From positions 1 through 57,184 of the forward strand of contig CAYVAR010000004.1 of assembly GCA_964449675.1 (NCBI GenBank): a DNA stretch of 57,184 nucleotides, in the 5' to 3' direction. The notes below the pieces were generated by a model. The model was not told where the DNA came from. It ran no database searches and saw only the letters and a list, made by a program, of their open reading frames with translations. The DNA comes from CAYVAR01 sp964449675 (GTDB lineage: Bacteria; Patescibacteriota; Microgenomatia; UBA10105; UBA927). Positions 7,287 through 14,931 of the stretch are shown here, piece after piece. The position numbers and the translations under genes were made by a program. Every line of letters begins with the position of its first letter. The stretch's first letter is position 1.

Positions 7287-8315
7287 GTGAGTTATTATTC
7301 TATGTTTCAAAAAGCACGCATTAAACTCACACTCTGGTACCTAAGCATCATAATACTTATAAGCGTTTCATTTAGTATTGTAATCTATAAAGGATTTACC
7401 CATGAGCTTACTCGGATAGAACGAATTCAGCGATATCGTCAGGAGTCCATAGAAGAATTTCGTCACATTCGTCCGCTTCCCTATCGGATAGATCCTGAGG
7501 TATTGGAAGAAACAAGGTATAGAATACGACTCATACTTACGCTCGTGAATATAGGAATACTCCTTATTGCAGGGGGAGCTGGATATTTTTTAGCCGGCAA
7601 AACCCTCAAACCGATTAGTGAGATGCTCGAAGAGCAAAACCGTTTTATCTCTGATGCCTCTCACGAACTACGAACACCGCTCACATCTCTTAAGAGCGCT
7701 TTCGAGGTACATGTACGAAATAAAGACAGAAACTTAGAGGAAGCAGATACATTAGTTACGGAAAGCATACTCGAGGTAAATAAACTTCAAATGCTCTCTG
7801 AGTCGCTTTTGCAGCTTACGAAATACCAAAAACAAAACGGTCAGACTCGTTTTGAGAAACTACTTATATCTCATATACTTGTTGATGCCGTTTCCAAAAT
7901 ACAATCGCTCGCAAAGAAAAAAAAGATAACGATACACTATCTCCCAACGAATATTCAGATATACGGCGACACGTACGGTTTGACGGATCTTTTTGTCATT
8001 CTTCTCGATAATGCCGTGAAATATAGTCGCATGAAGGGAACCATTGACATTGACATAAAAAAGTCAGATGGACAAGTTATTATTTCTATAAAAGACTTTG
8101 GCATCGGCATAGGAGAAAAAGATCTCCCGCATATTTTCGACCGATTTTACCGCGCCGATACTGCAAGATCCAAATCAAAACACAAGGGCTTTGGACTTGG
8201 CCTTTCTATAGCCCAAAAAATAGCAACCCTTCATAACGGTTTTCTACGGGCGCAGAGCTTTGAAGGGAAGGGTTCAACGTTTTCTGTATACCTACCAGTA
8301 AAAAAAATCGCGTAA
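7287..8315 (+). CDS. Membrane sensor histidine kinase
   Basis: HisKA/HATPase_c kinase of 342 residues. A first membrane helix lies at about 16-35, a short extracytoplasmic loop (about 40-75) follows, and a second helix is near 83-103. The H-box SDASHELRTPLTSL carries H126. The ATP domain has the N-box LLDNAVKYS, G1 box KDFGIGIGEKDL, F box IFDRFYR and G2 box GFGLGLSIA. The short sensing loop has no recognised domain and is typical of kinases that sense membrane events or partner transporters. The start GTG 7287 is used here; ATG 7302 (MFQKARIK) is equally possible. It pairs with the upstream response regulator. Confidence 0.92.
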   Translation: MSYYSMFQKARIKLTLWYLSIIILISVSFSIVIYKGFTHELTRIERIQRYRQESIEEFRHIRPLPYRIDPEVLEETRYRIRLILTLVNIGILLIAGGAGYFLAGKTLKPISEMLEEQNRFISDASHELRTPLTSLKSAFEVHVRNKDRNLEEADTLVTESILEVNKLQMLSESLLQLTKYQKQNGQTRFEKLLISHILVDAVSKIQSLAKKKKITIHYLPTNIQIYGDTYGLTDLFVILLDNAVKYSRMKGTIDIDIKKSDGQVIISIKDFGIGIGEKDLPHIFDRFYRADTARSKSKHKGFGLGLSIAQKIATLHNGFLRAQSFEGKGSTFSVYLPVKKIA

Positions 8316-8370
8316 ATAGCAACTGTTTTGTTTCAGCTTGCTTTCAGAAAGTAGGATTACACTTACCTTT

Positions 8371-9687
8371 ATGGGATTTATTGATCGAGTGAAAACCAAA
8401 CTCATCTCCGGCATGGAGTGGTATAGGAAAGCTTCACTCATAAAGAAAATTGCAATGGTGGTCGTTATTGCACTTATCGGTTGGCTTACTCTATCAAGAT
8501 TTGCCGGAAAATCTTCAGGACAAATCCAGTATCAAACCGCCCAGGCGCTGAAAGGAACGCTCGTTGTTTCATTAAGCGCTTCGGGGCAAGTCTCAAGTGC
8601 CAATAGCGCCTCGGTGACGACGCAAACCTCCGGCGTGATTAGCAAGATATTCGTAAAAAATGGCGACGTGGTCAAATCCGGCGATCCGATTGCACAAGTG
8701 GATTTAGACATGAACGGGAAGCAGCGCGCATCGCAAGCCCTTGCTTCCTACCAAAATGCGAAAAATCAACTCGCAAGTACCCAAGTGGCTATGTTTTCAC
8801 TCCAGTCAACAATGTTTTCCAAATGGAAAACCTATACGGATATTGCGGAAAATTCGACGTATCAAAACCCTGACGGAAGTCCTAATGCAGGCAATCGTAC
8901 ACTTACACCGTTTACCACTGTCCAGAATGATTGGCTGGCTGCAGAAGCACAATATGCTAACCAGCAAAATGTCGTTACCGCGGCTCAAACGTCCGTGGGT
9001 AGTGCGTGGGCATCGTATCAGCAATCATCGCCGACCATTTATGCTCCAATTTCAGGTGTCATAAGTGGGCTTTCACTTCAGATTGGGTCAGTACTTACAT
9101 CTCAGACGAGCTCAACTGGCACTTCTACATCACAAAGGATTGCCAACATTAAAACAACTGCTGCTCCCGTTGCCGTCGTCAATTTGTCCGAGATTGATGT
9201 CCCAAAAGTCCAACTTGGCGACAAAGTGACTCTTACGATGGACGCTTTTTCCGGTCAAACGTTTACCGGAAAAATCGTGAGCATCGATACCACAGGTACG
9301 GTGTCCTCCGGTGTGACGACCTATCCGGCATATATCCAGTTTGATACCGAAGTTAATGACATGTATCCCAACATGGGAGTTGACGGAAAAATAATCACTG
9401 ATGTAAAAGACAATGTCATCATTGTTCCCAATTCGGCGATAAAAATGACCAATGGACAAACGACAGTGAGTATTATGAAAAACAGGAAAGTAAGTTCTGT
9501 TGACGTTACGACTGGCGCAGCAAGTGATAGCGAGACTGAAATAGTATCGGGTATCAATGAAGGCGACGTTGTCGTTACCGGCTCAACCACAATCGGATCA
9601 CGGACAAGTTCCGCAACCACCTCTCCATTTAACGCCCTGGGAGGTCGAGGTTTTGGTGGGGGCGCATTTCGCGGCGGAGGGCGGTAG
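8371..9687 (+). CDS. MacA/HlyD-family efflux adaptor
   Basis: Membrane-fusion adaptor of 438 residues for a MacB-type exporter. The N-terminus has one membrane helix (about 25-45, IKKIAMVVVIALIGWL). A first half-lipoyl motif (VISKIFVKNGDVVKSGDPIAQVD) precedes an alpha-helical hairpin, the second half-lipoyl segment is near YAPISGVISGL, and beta-barrel and membrane-proximal domains follow. The C-terminus is Gly/Arg-rich (GGRGFGGG). ATG 8371 is preferred because the upstream extension to TTG 8338 adds residues of no family character; TACACT 8-13 nt upstream could be a -10 box. In an organism without an outer membrane the adaptor would work in the cell wall space. The ATPase starts 3 nt later. 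Confidence 0.88.
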   Translation: MGFIDRVKTKLISGMEWYRKASLIKKIAMVVVIALIGWLTLSRFAGKSSGQIQYQTAQALKGTLVVSLSASGQVSSANSASVTTQTSGVISKIFVKNGDVVKSGDPIAQVDLDMNGKQRASQALASYQNAKNQLASTQVAMFSLQSTMFSKWKTYTDIAENSTYQNPDGSPNAGNRTLTPFTTVQNDWLAAEAQYANQQNVVTAAQTSVGSAWASYQQSSPTIYAPISGVISGLSLQIGSVLTSQTSSTGTSTSQRIANIKTTAAPVAVVNLSEIDVPKVQLGDKVTLTMDAFSGQTFTGKIVSIDTTGTVSSGVTTYPAYIQFDTEVNDMYPNMGVDGKIITDVKDNVIIVPNSAIKMTNGQTTVSIMKNRKVSSVDVTTGAASDSETEIVSGINEGDVVVTGSTTIGSRTSSATTSPFNALGGRGFGGGAFRGGGR

Positions 9688-9690
9688 GTC

Positions 9691-10434
9691 ATGGTTACTT
9701 TACGACCGATTATCGAGGTAGCTGCCCTCACTAAAGTATATAAAACCGATAGTATCGAAACTATCGCGCTTGACAATGTAACGTTTACCATAAAAAAAGG
9801 AGAATTCGTCGCGATTATGGGTCCTTCGGGTTCGGGCAAATCAACGCTCATGCACATCCTTGGTGCCCTTGATAGGCCGACAAAAGGTACGTACATTCTC
9901 GATGGGGAAAATGTGGAGAATTTAGATGACGACGAGCTAGCTGACATCCGCAATAGAAAGATCGGATTTATTTTTCAAGCTTTTAATCTTCTTGCCCGTA
10001 CGACAACGCTTAAAAATGTCATGCTGCCCATGATGTATGCAGGGATTGGTAAACAAGAGCGTGAAGCGACTGCAAAAAAATTTCTGAATCTGGTGGGTTT
10101 GGGGGATCGCATGTACCACACGTCCAACCAAATTTCCGGAGGCCAACAGCAGCGCGTCGCCATTGCCCGGGCGTTAGTCCTTAATCCTGCTCTCCTTTTA
10201 GCTGATGAGCCGACTGGCAATATAGCAAGTGTCCAAGCGGAAGAAATTATGACGATATTCCAAAAATTAAATGATGAAGGGCATACCATAATCATGATCA
10301 CCCACGAACCGGATATCGCAAGCCATGCCAAGCGTATCATTCACCTCCGCGACGGAAAAATAGTAGAAGACGGCAATGGACATAGACAGAGAAAAGTCAA
10401 TGCGCAAAACTCAAACCGAAAATCTAGAACGTAA
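9691..10434 (+). CDS. MacB/LolD-type ABC transporter ATPase
   Basis: ATP-binding subunit of 247 residues. Walker A is GPSGSGKST, the Q-loop lies at FIFQAFNLL, the signature is ISGGQQQR, Walker B is LLLADEPTG, and the H-loop His is in MITHEPD. The D-loop after Walker B reads GNIAS instead of the usual GNLDS, so the conserved Asp is missing; this may weaken coupling between the two ATP sites. The basic C-terminal tail (about 25 residues, RKVNAQNSNRKSRT) is extra to the family. It sits between adaptor and permease of the same exporter, 3 nt after the adaptor. Confidence 0.92.
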   Translation: MVTLRPIIEVAALTKVYKTDSIETIALDNVTFTIKKGEFVAIMGPSGSGKSTLMHILGALDRPTKGTYILDGENVENLDDDELADIRNRKIGFIFQAFNLLARTTTLKNVMLPMMYAGIGKQEREATAKKFLNLVGLGDRMYHTSNQISGGQQQRVAIARALVLNPALLLADEPTGNIASVQAEEIMTIFQKLNDEGHTIIMITHEPDIASHAKRIIHLRDGKIVEDGNGHRQRKVNAQNSNRKSRT

Positions 10435-10511
10435 AACTCAAAACTTTTTGTAGCGTTTTTCGATTTAATATGGCTTTAAGTTTTTACCTTTGAGTTTTGA
10501 ATTTTGAGTTT
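10405..10511 (+). repeat. Fold-back of repeated 11-nt words before the permease gene
   Basis: CAAAACTCAAA occurs at 10405-10415 and AAACTCAAAA at 10434-10443. The reverse complements TTTGAGTTTTG (10489-10499) and TTTTGAGTTT (10502-10511) lie just upstream of the permease ATG at 10519. The arms can form a stem enclosing about 45-60 nt. The 84-nt gap holds nothing else recognisable. Confidence 0.5.
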
Positions 10512-10518
10512 ATTAATT

Positions 10519-11742
10519 ATGGATTATCAAGAATTACTTTGGGAAGCTCTATCCACACTGACGATCAATAAACTCCGTACCGGGTTGGCAATCCTGGGTA
10601 TCGTTATCGGCATCGGAAGCGTCATTGCGCTAATTTCGCTTGGGGAAGCAACGCAAGCGTCAGTACAAAGCCAAATTCAATCTTTAGGCGCTAATCTGCT
10701 CACTGTGCAACCATCTGGACAAAGGACAGGAGCGGTGCAGGGCGCTTTTGGTGGTGGGACAACGCTCACGTTAGACGATGCCAATGCTATTAAAATATCT
10801 TCGCAAATTACTACTGTACAAAATGTTTCTCCCGAGTTATCCCGACGGGCCCAGGTAACCACCGGTAAGACAAATACAAATACTCAAGTTATTGGCGTTA
10901 TTCCTGTCTACACCGAGGTGCACAAAGTCACGCTTTCGGCAGGGTCATTTATCACACAAAGTAACGTTGATGGTCTGGCAAAGGTAGCTGTTATCGGACC
11001 TCAGGTAGTTATGGATCTCTTTGGGGAAGGTGCTACCTCTATAGGAAATACCGTTCGCATCAGTGGTCAGACGTTTACGATTATTGGTGTTACCACGAGT
11101 AAAGGCGGATCAGGATTTCAAAATCAGGACGATATTGTCTATGTACCCCTGTCTACCGCGCAAAAAATTCTCTTTGGGGTGGATTATGTTAGCTCAATTG
11201 CTCTTGAAGCAAAAAATTCTGACGTGATGGTTGATGCGCAAAATGAAGTTGGCTACCTGCTTTTATCCCGACACAAATTTGATGATCCGACCCAAGCAGA
11301 CTTTTTAATATTTTCCCAACAGGATATTCTCAATACTGCCTCATCGGTCACCGGTACATTTACTTCGCTTCTTTCAGGGATTGCGGCAATTTCCCTTATC
11401 GTTGGAGGAATAGGCATTATGAACATCATGCTCGTTACGGTGACTGAAAGGACGCGCGAAATTGGACTTCGGAAAGCTCTTGGAGCAAAGAAAAAAACGA
11501 TTACGCTCCAATTTCTCGTCGAATCCATCATGCTCACGTTTACCGGGGGCGCAATAGGAATTCTTCTTGGAATTTTTGCCTCCTCTATCATTTCCCTTAG
11601 CGCAGGCTCTGCGTTTGTCGTTTCTCCTTCGGCAATTCTATTAGCGTTTGTCGTTTCTGCCGCAATTGGAATATTATTTGGATGGTACCCGGCTCGCCTC
11701 GCTTCGAATATGCAACCCATAGAAGCTTTACGATATGAATAG
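10519..11742 (+). CDS. MacB-like ABC transporter permease
   Basis: MacB/FtsX-fold permease of 407 residues. An N-terminal helix (about 18-45) starts after the family motif LWEALSTLTINKLRTGLAILGIVIG. A large extracytoplasmic MacB_PCD domain follows (about 50-270). Three C-terminal helices (about 285-400) include GGIGIMNIMLVTVTERTREIGLRKALGA. The end, MQPIEALRYE, is the usual family terminus. ATG 10519 is chosen over TTG 10504. The gene closes the response regulator, kinase, adaptor, ATPase, permease set. With the adaptor it probably exports peptides, lipids or another amphiphile; the substrate cannot be read from sequence. Confidence 0.92.
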   Translation: MDYQELLWEALSTLTINKLRTGLAILGIVIGIGSVIALISLGEATQASVQSQIQSLGANLLTVQPSGQRTGAVQGAFGGGTTLTLDDANAIKISSQITTVQNVSPELSRRAQVTTGKTNTNTQVIGVIPVYTEVHKVTLSAGSFITQSNVDGLAKVAVIGPQVVMDLFGEGATSIGNTVRISGQTFTIIGVTTSKGGSGFQNQDDIVYVPLSTAQKILFGVDYVSSIALEAKNSDVMVDAQNEVGYLLLSRHKFDDPTQADFLIFSQQDILNTASSVTGTFTSLLSGIAAISLIVGGIGIMNIMLVTVTERTREIGLRKALGAKKKTITLQFLVESIMLTFTGGAIGILLGIFASSIISLSAGSAFVVSPSAILLAFVVSAAIGILFGWYPARLASNMQPIEALRYE

Positions 11743-11770
11743 TGATGGAAATTAAGAGTATGCAAGGTGA

Positions 11771-11836
11771 AGATCGGCGAAGCGGGCAAAAATCGCATCA
11801 GATTTACAGCCAATTGAGGCTTTAAGATATGAATAA
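11771..11836 (+). pseudogene. Relic of a second MacB-like permease C-terminus
   Basis: Downstream of the intact permease stop, a separate stretch reads about 21 codons ending QPIEALRYE and TAA, preceded by AKRAKIASDL. This is the conserved C-terminus of MacB-type permeases, but the nucleotide sequence differs from the intact gene's end, so it is not a simple recent copy. A TGA precedes it at 11768-11770 and no upstream permease sequence remains. The hydrolase ATG at 11829 lies inside the last codons. It suggests that a second permease was lost by deletion or that new genes were inserted at the permease end. Confidence 0.7.
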
Positions 11837-12878
11837 CAAAGCAATTAGAATCATCGTAATACTAACTTTTATTATCGTAGCTGGACTTGTGGCAGTCGCA
11901 GTAAAAGATCCCTTTAGCGTTCCTTCAAATGAAGGAAAACAGGAAAATCAAGGCGGTTTGGAAGGGGAATTCCATCCGCTCTCAATTGAGTATATGAGGC
12001 AACAAATTTATCCGGGAAGTGAGATAATTATCGAGCAGACCCTTCCCGCTGGAAGCAATTACAATCAGTATAGTGCCTCTTACAAATCTGATGGCATAAA
12101 AATTTATGTCCTCTTAACAGTACCCCAAGGCGAAAAACCAAAGAGCGGTTGGCCAGTGATCATTTTTAATCACGGCTATATTCAGCCAGAGCAATATCGG
12201 ACAACCGAGCGGTATGTGGCTTATGTTGATGCCTTTGCTCGTAATGGCTATATAGTTTTTAAGTCTGACTATCGAGGACATGGCAATTCTGAAGGCAAAG
12301 CAGAGGGAGGATATGGCTCAAATGCGTATACGATAGATGTCTTAAATGCCCTAAGCTCGATAAAAAAGTACAAAGATGCAGACCCGGAAAGGATTGGCAT
12401 GTGGGGACACTCAATGGGTGGAGGAATAACTCTTCGCTCAATGGTAATTTCCAAAGATATTAAGGCGGGTGTGATTTGGGCGGGAGTGGTTGGTTCTTAT
12501 TCTGATTTAGTCAACAATTGGAGACGAAGAGACTTGAAGCCAAGGAGTACCCCGCATTGGGCAACCTCATGGAGGCAAAACCTAATTGACCAGTATGGTA
12601 CTCCGGAGCAAAATCCAAAGTTTTGGAACTCAATCTCGGCAAACTCTTATGTTAAAGACATTTCTGGACCTATCCAACTACATCACGCAAAAAACGACTC
12701 TCACGTTCCTTTTAATTTCTCAGAGAAATTAAACAGCCAACTTCAAGAGGCTAACAAATTTGTTGAGTTTTATCCTTATGATGGTGATGACCATAACGTA
12801 ACTAATAGTTTTGATACTGCCATGAAACGTTCCGTTGATTTTTTTGATACATATGTGAAGGGAGGTGAGGGAAATTGA
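11829..12878 (+). CDS. Membrane-anchored alpha/beta hydrolase
   Basis: Serine hydrolase of 349 residues of the dienelactone-hydrolase/S9-peptidase-like type. A single N-terminal helix (about 6-25) anchors or exports it, so the catalytic domain is outside the cytoplasm. The oxyanion and strand motif VIIFNHGYIQP, nucleophile elbow GHSMGGG (S195), D290 in KNDSHVP and H322 in GDDHNV complete the triad. It could act as an esterase or peptidase; no substrate is evident. Its start codon overlaps the permease relic and no Shine-Dalgarno sequence is present. Its stop overlaps the TTG start of the next gene by 4 nt, with a strong ribosome site between, so the two are translationally coupled. Confidence 0.85.
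   Translation: MNNKAIRIIVILTFIIVAGLVAVAVKDPFSVPSNEGKQENQGGLEGEFHPLSIEYMRQQIYPGSEIIIEQTLPAGSNYNQYSASYKSDGIKIYVLLTVPQGEKPKSGWPVIIFNHGYIQPEQYRTTERYVAYVDAFARNGYIVFKSDYRGHGNSEGKAEGGYGSNAYTIDVLNALSSIKKYKDADPERIGMWGHSMGGGITLRSMVISKDIKAGVIWAGVVGSYSDLVNNWRRRDLKPRSTPHWATSWRQNLIDQYGTPEQNPKFWNSISANSYVKDISGPIQLHHAKNDSHVPFNFSEKLNSQLQEANKFVEFYPYDGDDHNVTNSFDTAMKRSVDFFDTYVKGGEGN
12860..12868 (+). promoter_or_regulatory. Strong Shine-Dalgarno deciding a TTG start
   Basis: GGGAGGTGA lies 6 nt before TTG 12875, inside the last codons of the hydrolase gene. It supports use of TTG as start for the DUF5666 protein and coupling through the TTGA overlap. Confidence 0.7.
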
Positions 12879-13304
12879 AGAATCCAACAGTAATAATAAT
12901 TTTAGCTGTTCTTTTTGTTTTAGTAGGAGGAGGTTCTTTTTTTGTCGGAATGAAGTACCCAAGAATCAAAAAGATCACAAGGGAGATTTGGTGCTACTAC
13001 GGCAGGTCGAAGTGGTCAATTTGGAGGAGGGCGAGGTGGAGGTCTTCGACCGGTAAACGGAGACATACTAAGTCTTGATGAAAAAAGCGTTACGGTCAAA
13101 CTTTCCGACGGAAGTAGTAAAATTGTCATTTTGACAGACACCACTTCCTATAACAAATCAGCGGAAGGGTCTAAATCGGATCTAAAGGTAGGAGAACGGG
13201 TTGCTATTTTTGGGACAGATAATTCAGATGGAAGTGTGACTGCTCAAAACGTTCAACTTAATCCGATGGGTCGGGGTCCAAGTAATAGTCAATCGAATAA
13301 GTAG
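12875..13304 (+). pseudogene. DUF5666-domain anchored protein with a one-base frameshift
   Basis: The TTG start after a strong ribosome site gives an N-terminal membrane helix (VIIILAVLFVLVGGGSFFVG) and then MKY. At CCC 12958-12960 the frame changes. In the first frame the protein continues with a basic, family-unlike sequence to 13078. In the +1 frame it continues as a Gly-rich linker (FGGGRGGG) and a complete DUF5666-like beta domain (GDILSLDEKSVTVKLSDGSS ... VGERVAIFGT) to TAG 13302-13304. Removing one C restores a single frame of about 142 residues. Either the gene is newly broken or the base is a sequencing or assembly error. The domain is common in such genomes as a cell-surface or secreted part; its function is unknown. 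Confidence 0.75.
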
Positions 13305-13360
13305 GCGAATAGCACATTACTTTTTTTCAGAAGATGATCAAATTTTTCGTTAAAACTATG

Positions 13361-13398
13361 TTTCTTAAAATTCCGCGGCCGCTTGAATTTAAGAAATA
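13361..13398 (+). promoter_or_regulatory. 38-nt near-palindrome, copy 1, upstream of the PaaX-like gene
   Basis: The arms TTTCTTAAAATTC and GAATTTAAGAAA flank a GC core (CCGCGGCCGC). A second element of the same length with 7 differences lies at 14105-14142. This copy ends about 20 nt before the GTG start at 13418, the expected place for an operator. In RNA it would form a hairpin. Confidence 0.6.
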
Positions 13399-13417
13399 AG
13401 AAGTATATGCTTGGGTT

Positions 13418-14104
13418 GTGAGAAGAAAGAGGAAATTGCTTGTATCATACAAGAAGCGGAAAAAAAGTGCGCCCGGAGTTGGTATGTACGCCAGTATCAA
13501 CTGGGAGAAAGCAGTTGTTCTCTTTCAACGCCCATTATCCAATACCTCTGAGAGTCGACTTGTTCCGTTTGCAAAAGACGCCTTGCGCGTGCTTGCAGCG
13601 GTTGGGACAATCGGATTTATTTTTGCTTTTCCATCATCAACAAAAATATTTGCGCCGGTAGCTTTTGGGAATCGTTCATATGCACGCTGGGGAATAAACA
13701 AAACGCTTTCTCAGTTAGCTCATCAGAAGTTTGTGACAATACAAGAGAATGAAGATGGAAGTACTACAGTACGAATTACTCAAGCCGGACTGGTGCGAGC
13801 ATTGACATATGAGTTGGTGCAATTGCAGATCCAAAAACCGAAGCGATGGGACGGCAAATGGCGTGTAGTTATTTTTGATATTCCTGAAATGTATAAAGAC
13901 TTGCGCAACATGTTTCGAATGCGCCTGAGACAGCTCGGACTTACATTACTACAGGAAAGTGTATTCGTTTCTCCGTATCCATGTTTCGATGAAGTAGAAT
14001 TTCTTCGTGAACTCTACGGTGTTGCGTTTAACGTTCGCTATCTTCTTGTAGAAAAAATTGAGGACGATGGATTATTGCGCCAGCATTTCGAACTGTCGAC
14101 TTAA
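13418..14104 (+). CDS. PaaX-like transcriptional regulator with Cas2-fold domain
   Basis: Protein of 228 residues. Residues about 45-135 look like a winged helix-turn-helix segment (INKTLSQLAHQKFVTIQENEDG...VRITQAGLVRAL). Residues about 138-228 form a ferredoxin-like Cas2/PaaX_M-type domain: GKWRVVIFDIPE, R-rich helix NMFRMRLRQLGL, QESVFVSPYPC and FNVRYLLVEK. In such genomes similar proteins are often annotated as Cas2, but no CRISPR repeats or other cas genes are here and the N-terminal wing supports a DNA-binding regulator. The start is GTG 13418; the frame is closed upstream by TAA within the palindrome at 13397. Two matching 38-nt palindromes bracket the gene and are candidate binding sites for autoregulation. 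No ligand is known. Confidence 0.75.
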   Translation: MRRKRKLLVSYKKRKKSAPGVGMYASINWEKAVVLFQRPLSNTSESRLVPFAKDALRVLAAVGTIGFIFAFPSSTKIFAPVAFGNRSYARWGINKTLSQLAHQKFVTIQENEDGSTTVRITQAGLVRALTYELVQLQIQKPKRWDGKWRVVIFDIPEMYKDLRNMFRMRLRQLGLTLLQESVFVSPYPCFDEVEFLRELYGVAFNVRYLLVEKIEDDGLLRQHFELST

Positions 14105-14142
14105 TTTCTTGAAATTCAGCGACCGCGGATATTTAAGAAATA
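14105..14142 (+). promoter_or_regulatory. 38-nt near-palindrome, copy 2, downstream of the PaaX-like gene
   Basis: It begins at the base after the PaaX-like stop codon. TTTCTTGAAATTC and ATTTAAGAAATA form the arms around GCGACCGC. It matches copy 1 at 31 of 38 positions in the same orientation with no gap. It could act as an operator for the following small frame and hydrolase gene or as a hairpin at the 3' end of the PaaX-like mRNA. Confidence 0.6.
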
Positions 14143-14154
14143 TTAAAAGGAGGG

Positions 14155-14280
14155 GTGCATAAAAATATTGAATTGGTGGAACGCCACAGATGGGGACTCC
14201 GTTACCAAAACAATATTATTCGTACCGGATTGCGTGGATCGGAGAAAAAAGAGAAGTGGTTTTTTGAAGACACATGGTAA
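14155..14280 (+). CDS. Possible 41-residue basic protein
   Basis: A short frame from GTG 14155 to TAA 14278-14280 reads HKNIELVERHRWGLRYQN and ends EKWFFEDTW. AGGAGGGG at 14148-14155 is a strong ribosome site but touches the GTG, so the true start may be a later TTG (14173) or GTG (14176). The composition, rich in Arg, Lys and Trp, looks protein-like, and the frame fills most of the gap between the second palindrome and the isochorismatase-like gene. No family is recognised. It may be a small protein or a remnant of a longer gene. Confidence 0.35.
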   Translation: MHKNIELVERHRWGLRYQNNIIRTGLRGSEKKEKWFFEDTW

Positions 14281-14301
14281 AATTTAATTGCAAAAGAATT
14301 T

Positions 14302-14931
14302 ATGATCACAAGTATTTCAAAGTTTATCAACATGAACACTCGAAATACTGCACTTCTTGTCATTGATATGCAGGCGGATTTTTATGCTCCAGATGGGAAA
14401 GCGGCTAAAAGGGGTAAATTAGTCAGTGAAATGCAAAACATCGCTCGACTCATACAGAATTTTTCTCACACACTCGCTGAAGCAGGAGTTTTCGTAGTAT
14501 TGACAAAATTTATAGCGGGTCAAGGAATAACGCCGGAAAATTTACGAATAGCAGTTGAGAAAGAGGGATATGATTTCCCTTGTATTAAAGGGTCTGGCGG
14601 AGAAGAATTTTATGGAATTACTCCACCGAAAAACGCAACTATTATGGAAAAACCACACTATGACGCATTTGCATATACGAACCTAGGCGCGCTATTGAGG
14701 AAAAAGTATATACGAAATGTTTTGATAAGTGGCGTACGGACCGAAGTGTGCGTTGATGCGACGGCAAAACGATCCGCGCTTGAAGGATACGATACATTTA
14801 TTGTCAAAGACTTAGTGGCAACATACGATGATAGAATGTCAATTCATGCAAAAGTGCTAAGATTTTTTCAAAGTTATTATGGTTTTGTCGTAACAAGACG
14901 AGAGATTGAAAATCTGTTGAAGATAGGCTAA
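14302..14931 (+). CDS. Isochorismatase-family cysteine hydrolase
   Basis: Cytoplasmic hydrolase of 209 residues with the catalytic triad D22 (LLVIDMQADF), K117 (MEKPHYDAF) and C150 (VRTEVCVDATA), and the cis-peptide region GVRTEVCV. The family includes nicotinamidases, ureidoacrylate hydrolases and isochorismatases. The metal-ligand set of nicotinamidase is not evident, so the substrate is open. Start at ATG 14302 or, more like the family, ATG 14332 (MNTRNTALLVID). An extended -10-like TGGTAAAAT lies about 18 nt upstream of 14302. The stop TAA at 14929-14931 directly abuts the stop of the converging permease gene. Confidence 0.85.
   Translation: MITSISKFINMNTRNTALLVIDMQADFYAPDGKAAKRGKLVSEMQNIARLIQNFSHTLAEAGVFVVLTKFIAGQGITPENLRIAVEKEGYDFPCIKGSGGEEFYGITPPKNATIMEKPHYDAFAYTNLGALLRKKYIRNVLISGVRTEVCVDATAKRSALEGYDTFIVKDLVATYDDRMSIHAKVLRFFQSYYGFVVTRREIENLLKIG

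Noticed and set aside
9321..9953. A 210-residue minus-strand gene across the adaptor-ATPase junction
   Set aside because: It is antisense to two clear genes and has a Pro/Ser-rich composition without a motif.
13418..14104. Cas2 nuclease of a CRISPR system
   Set aside because: The C-terminal fold is Cas2-like, but a wing-type N-terminal region is present and there are no repeats, cas1 or effector genes anywhere in the window.
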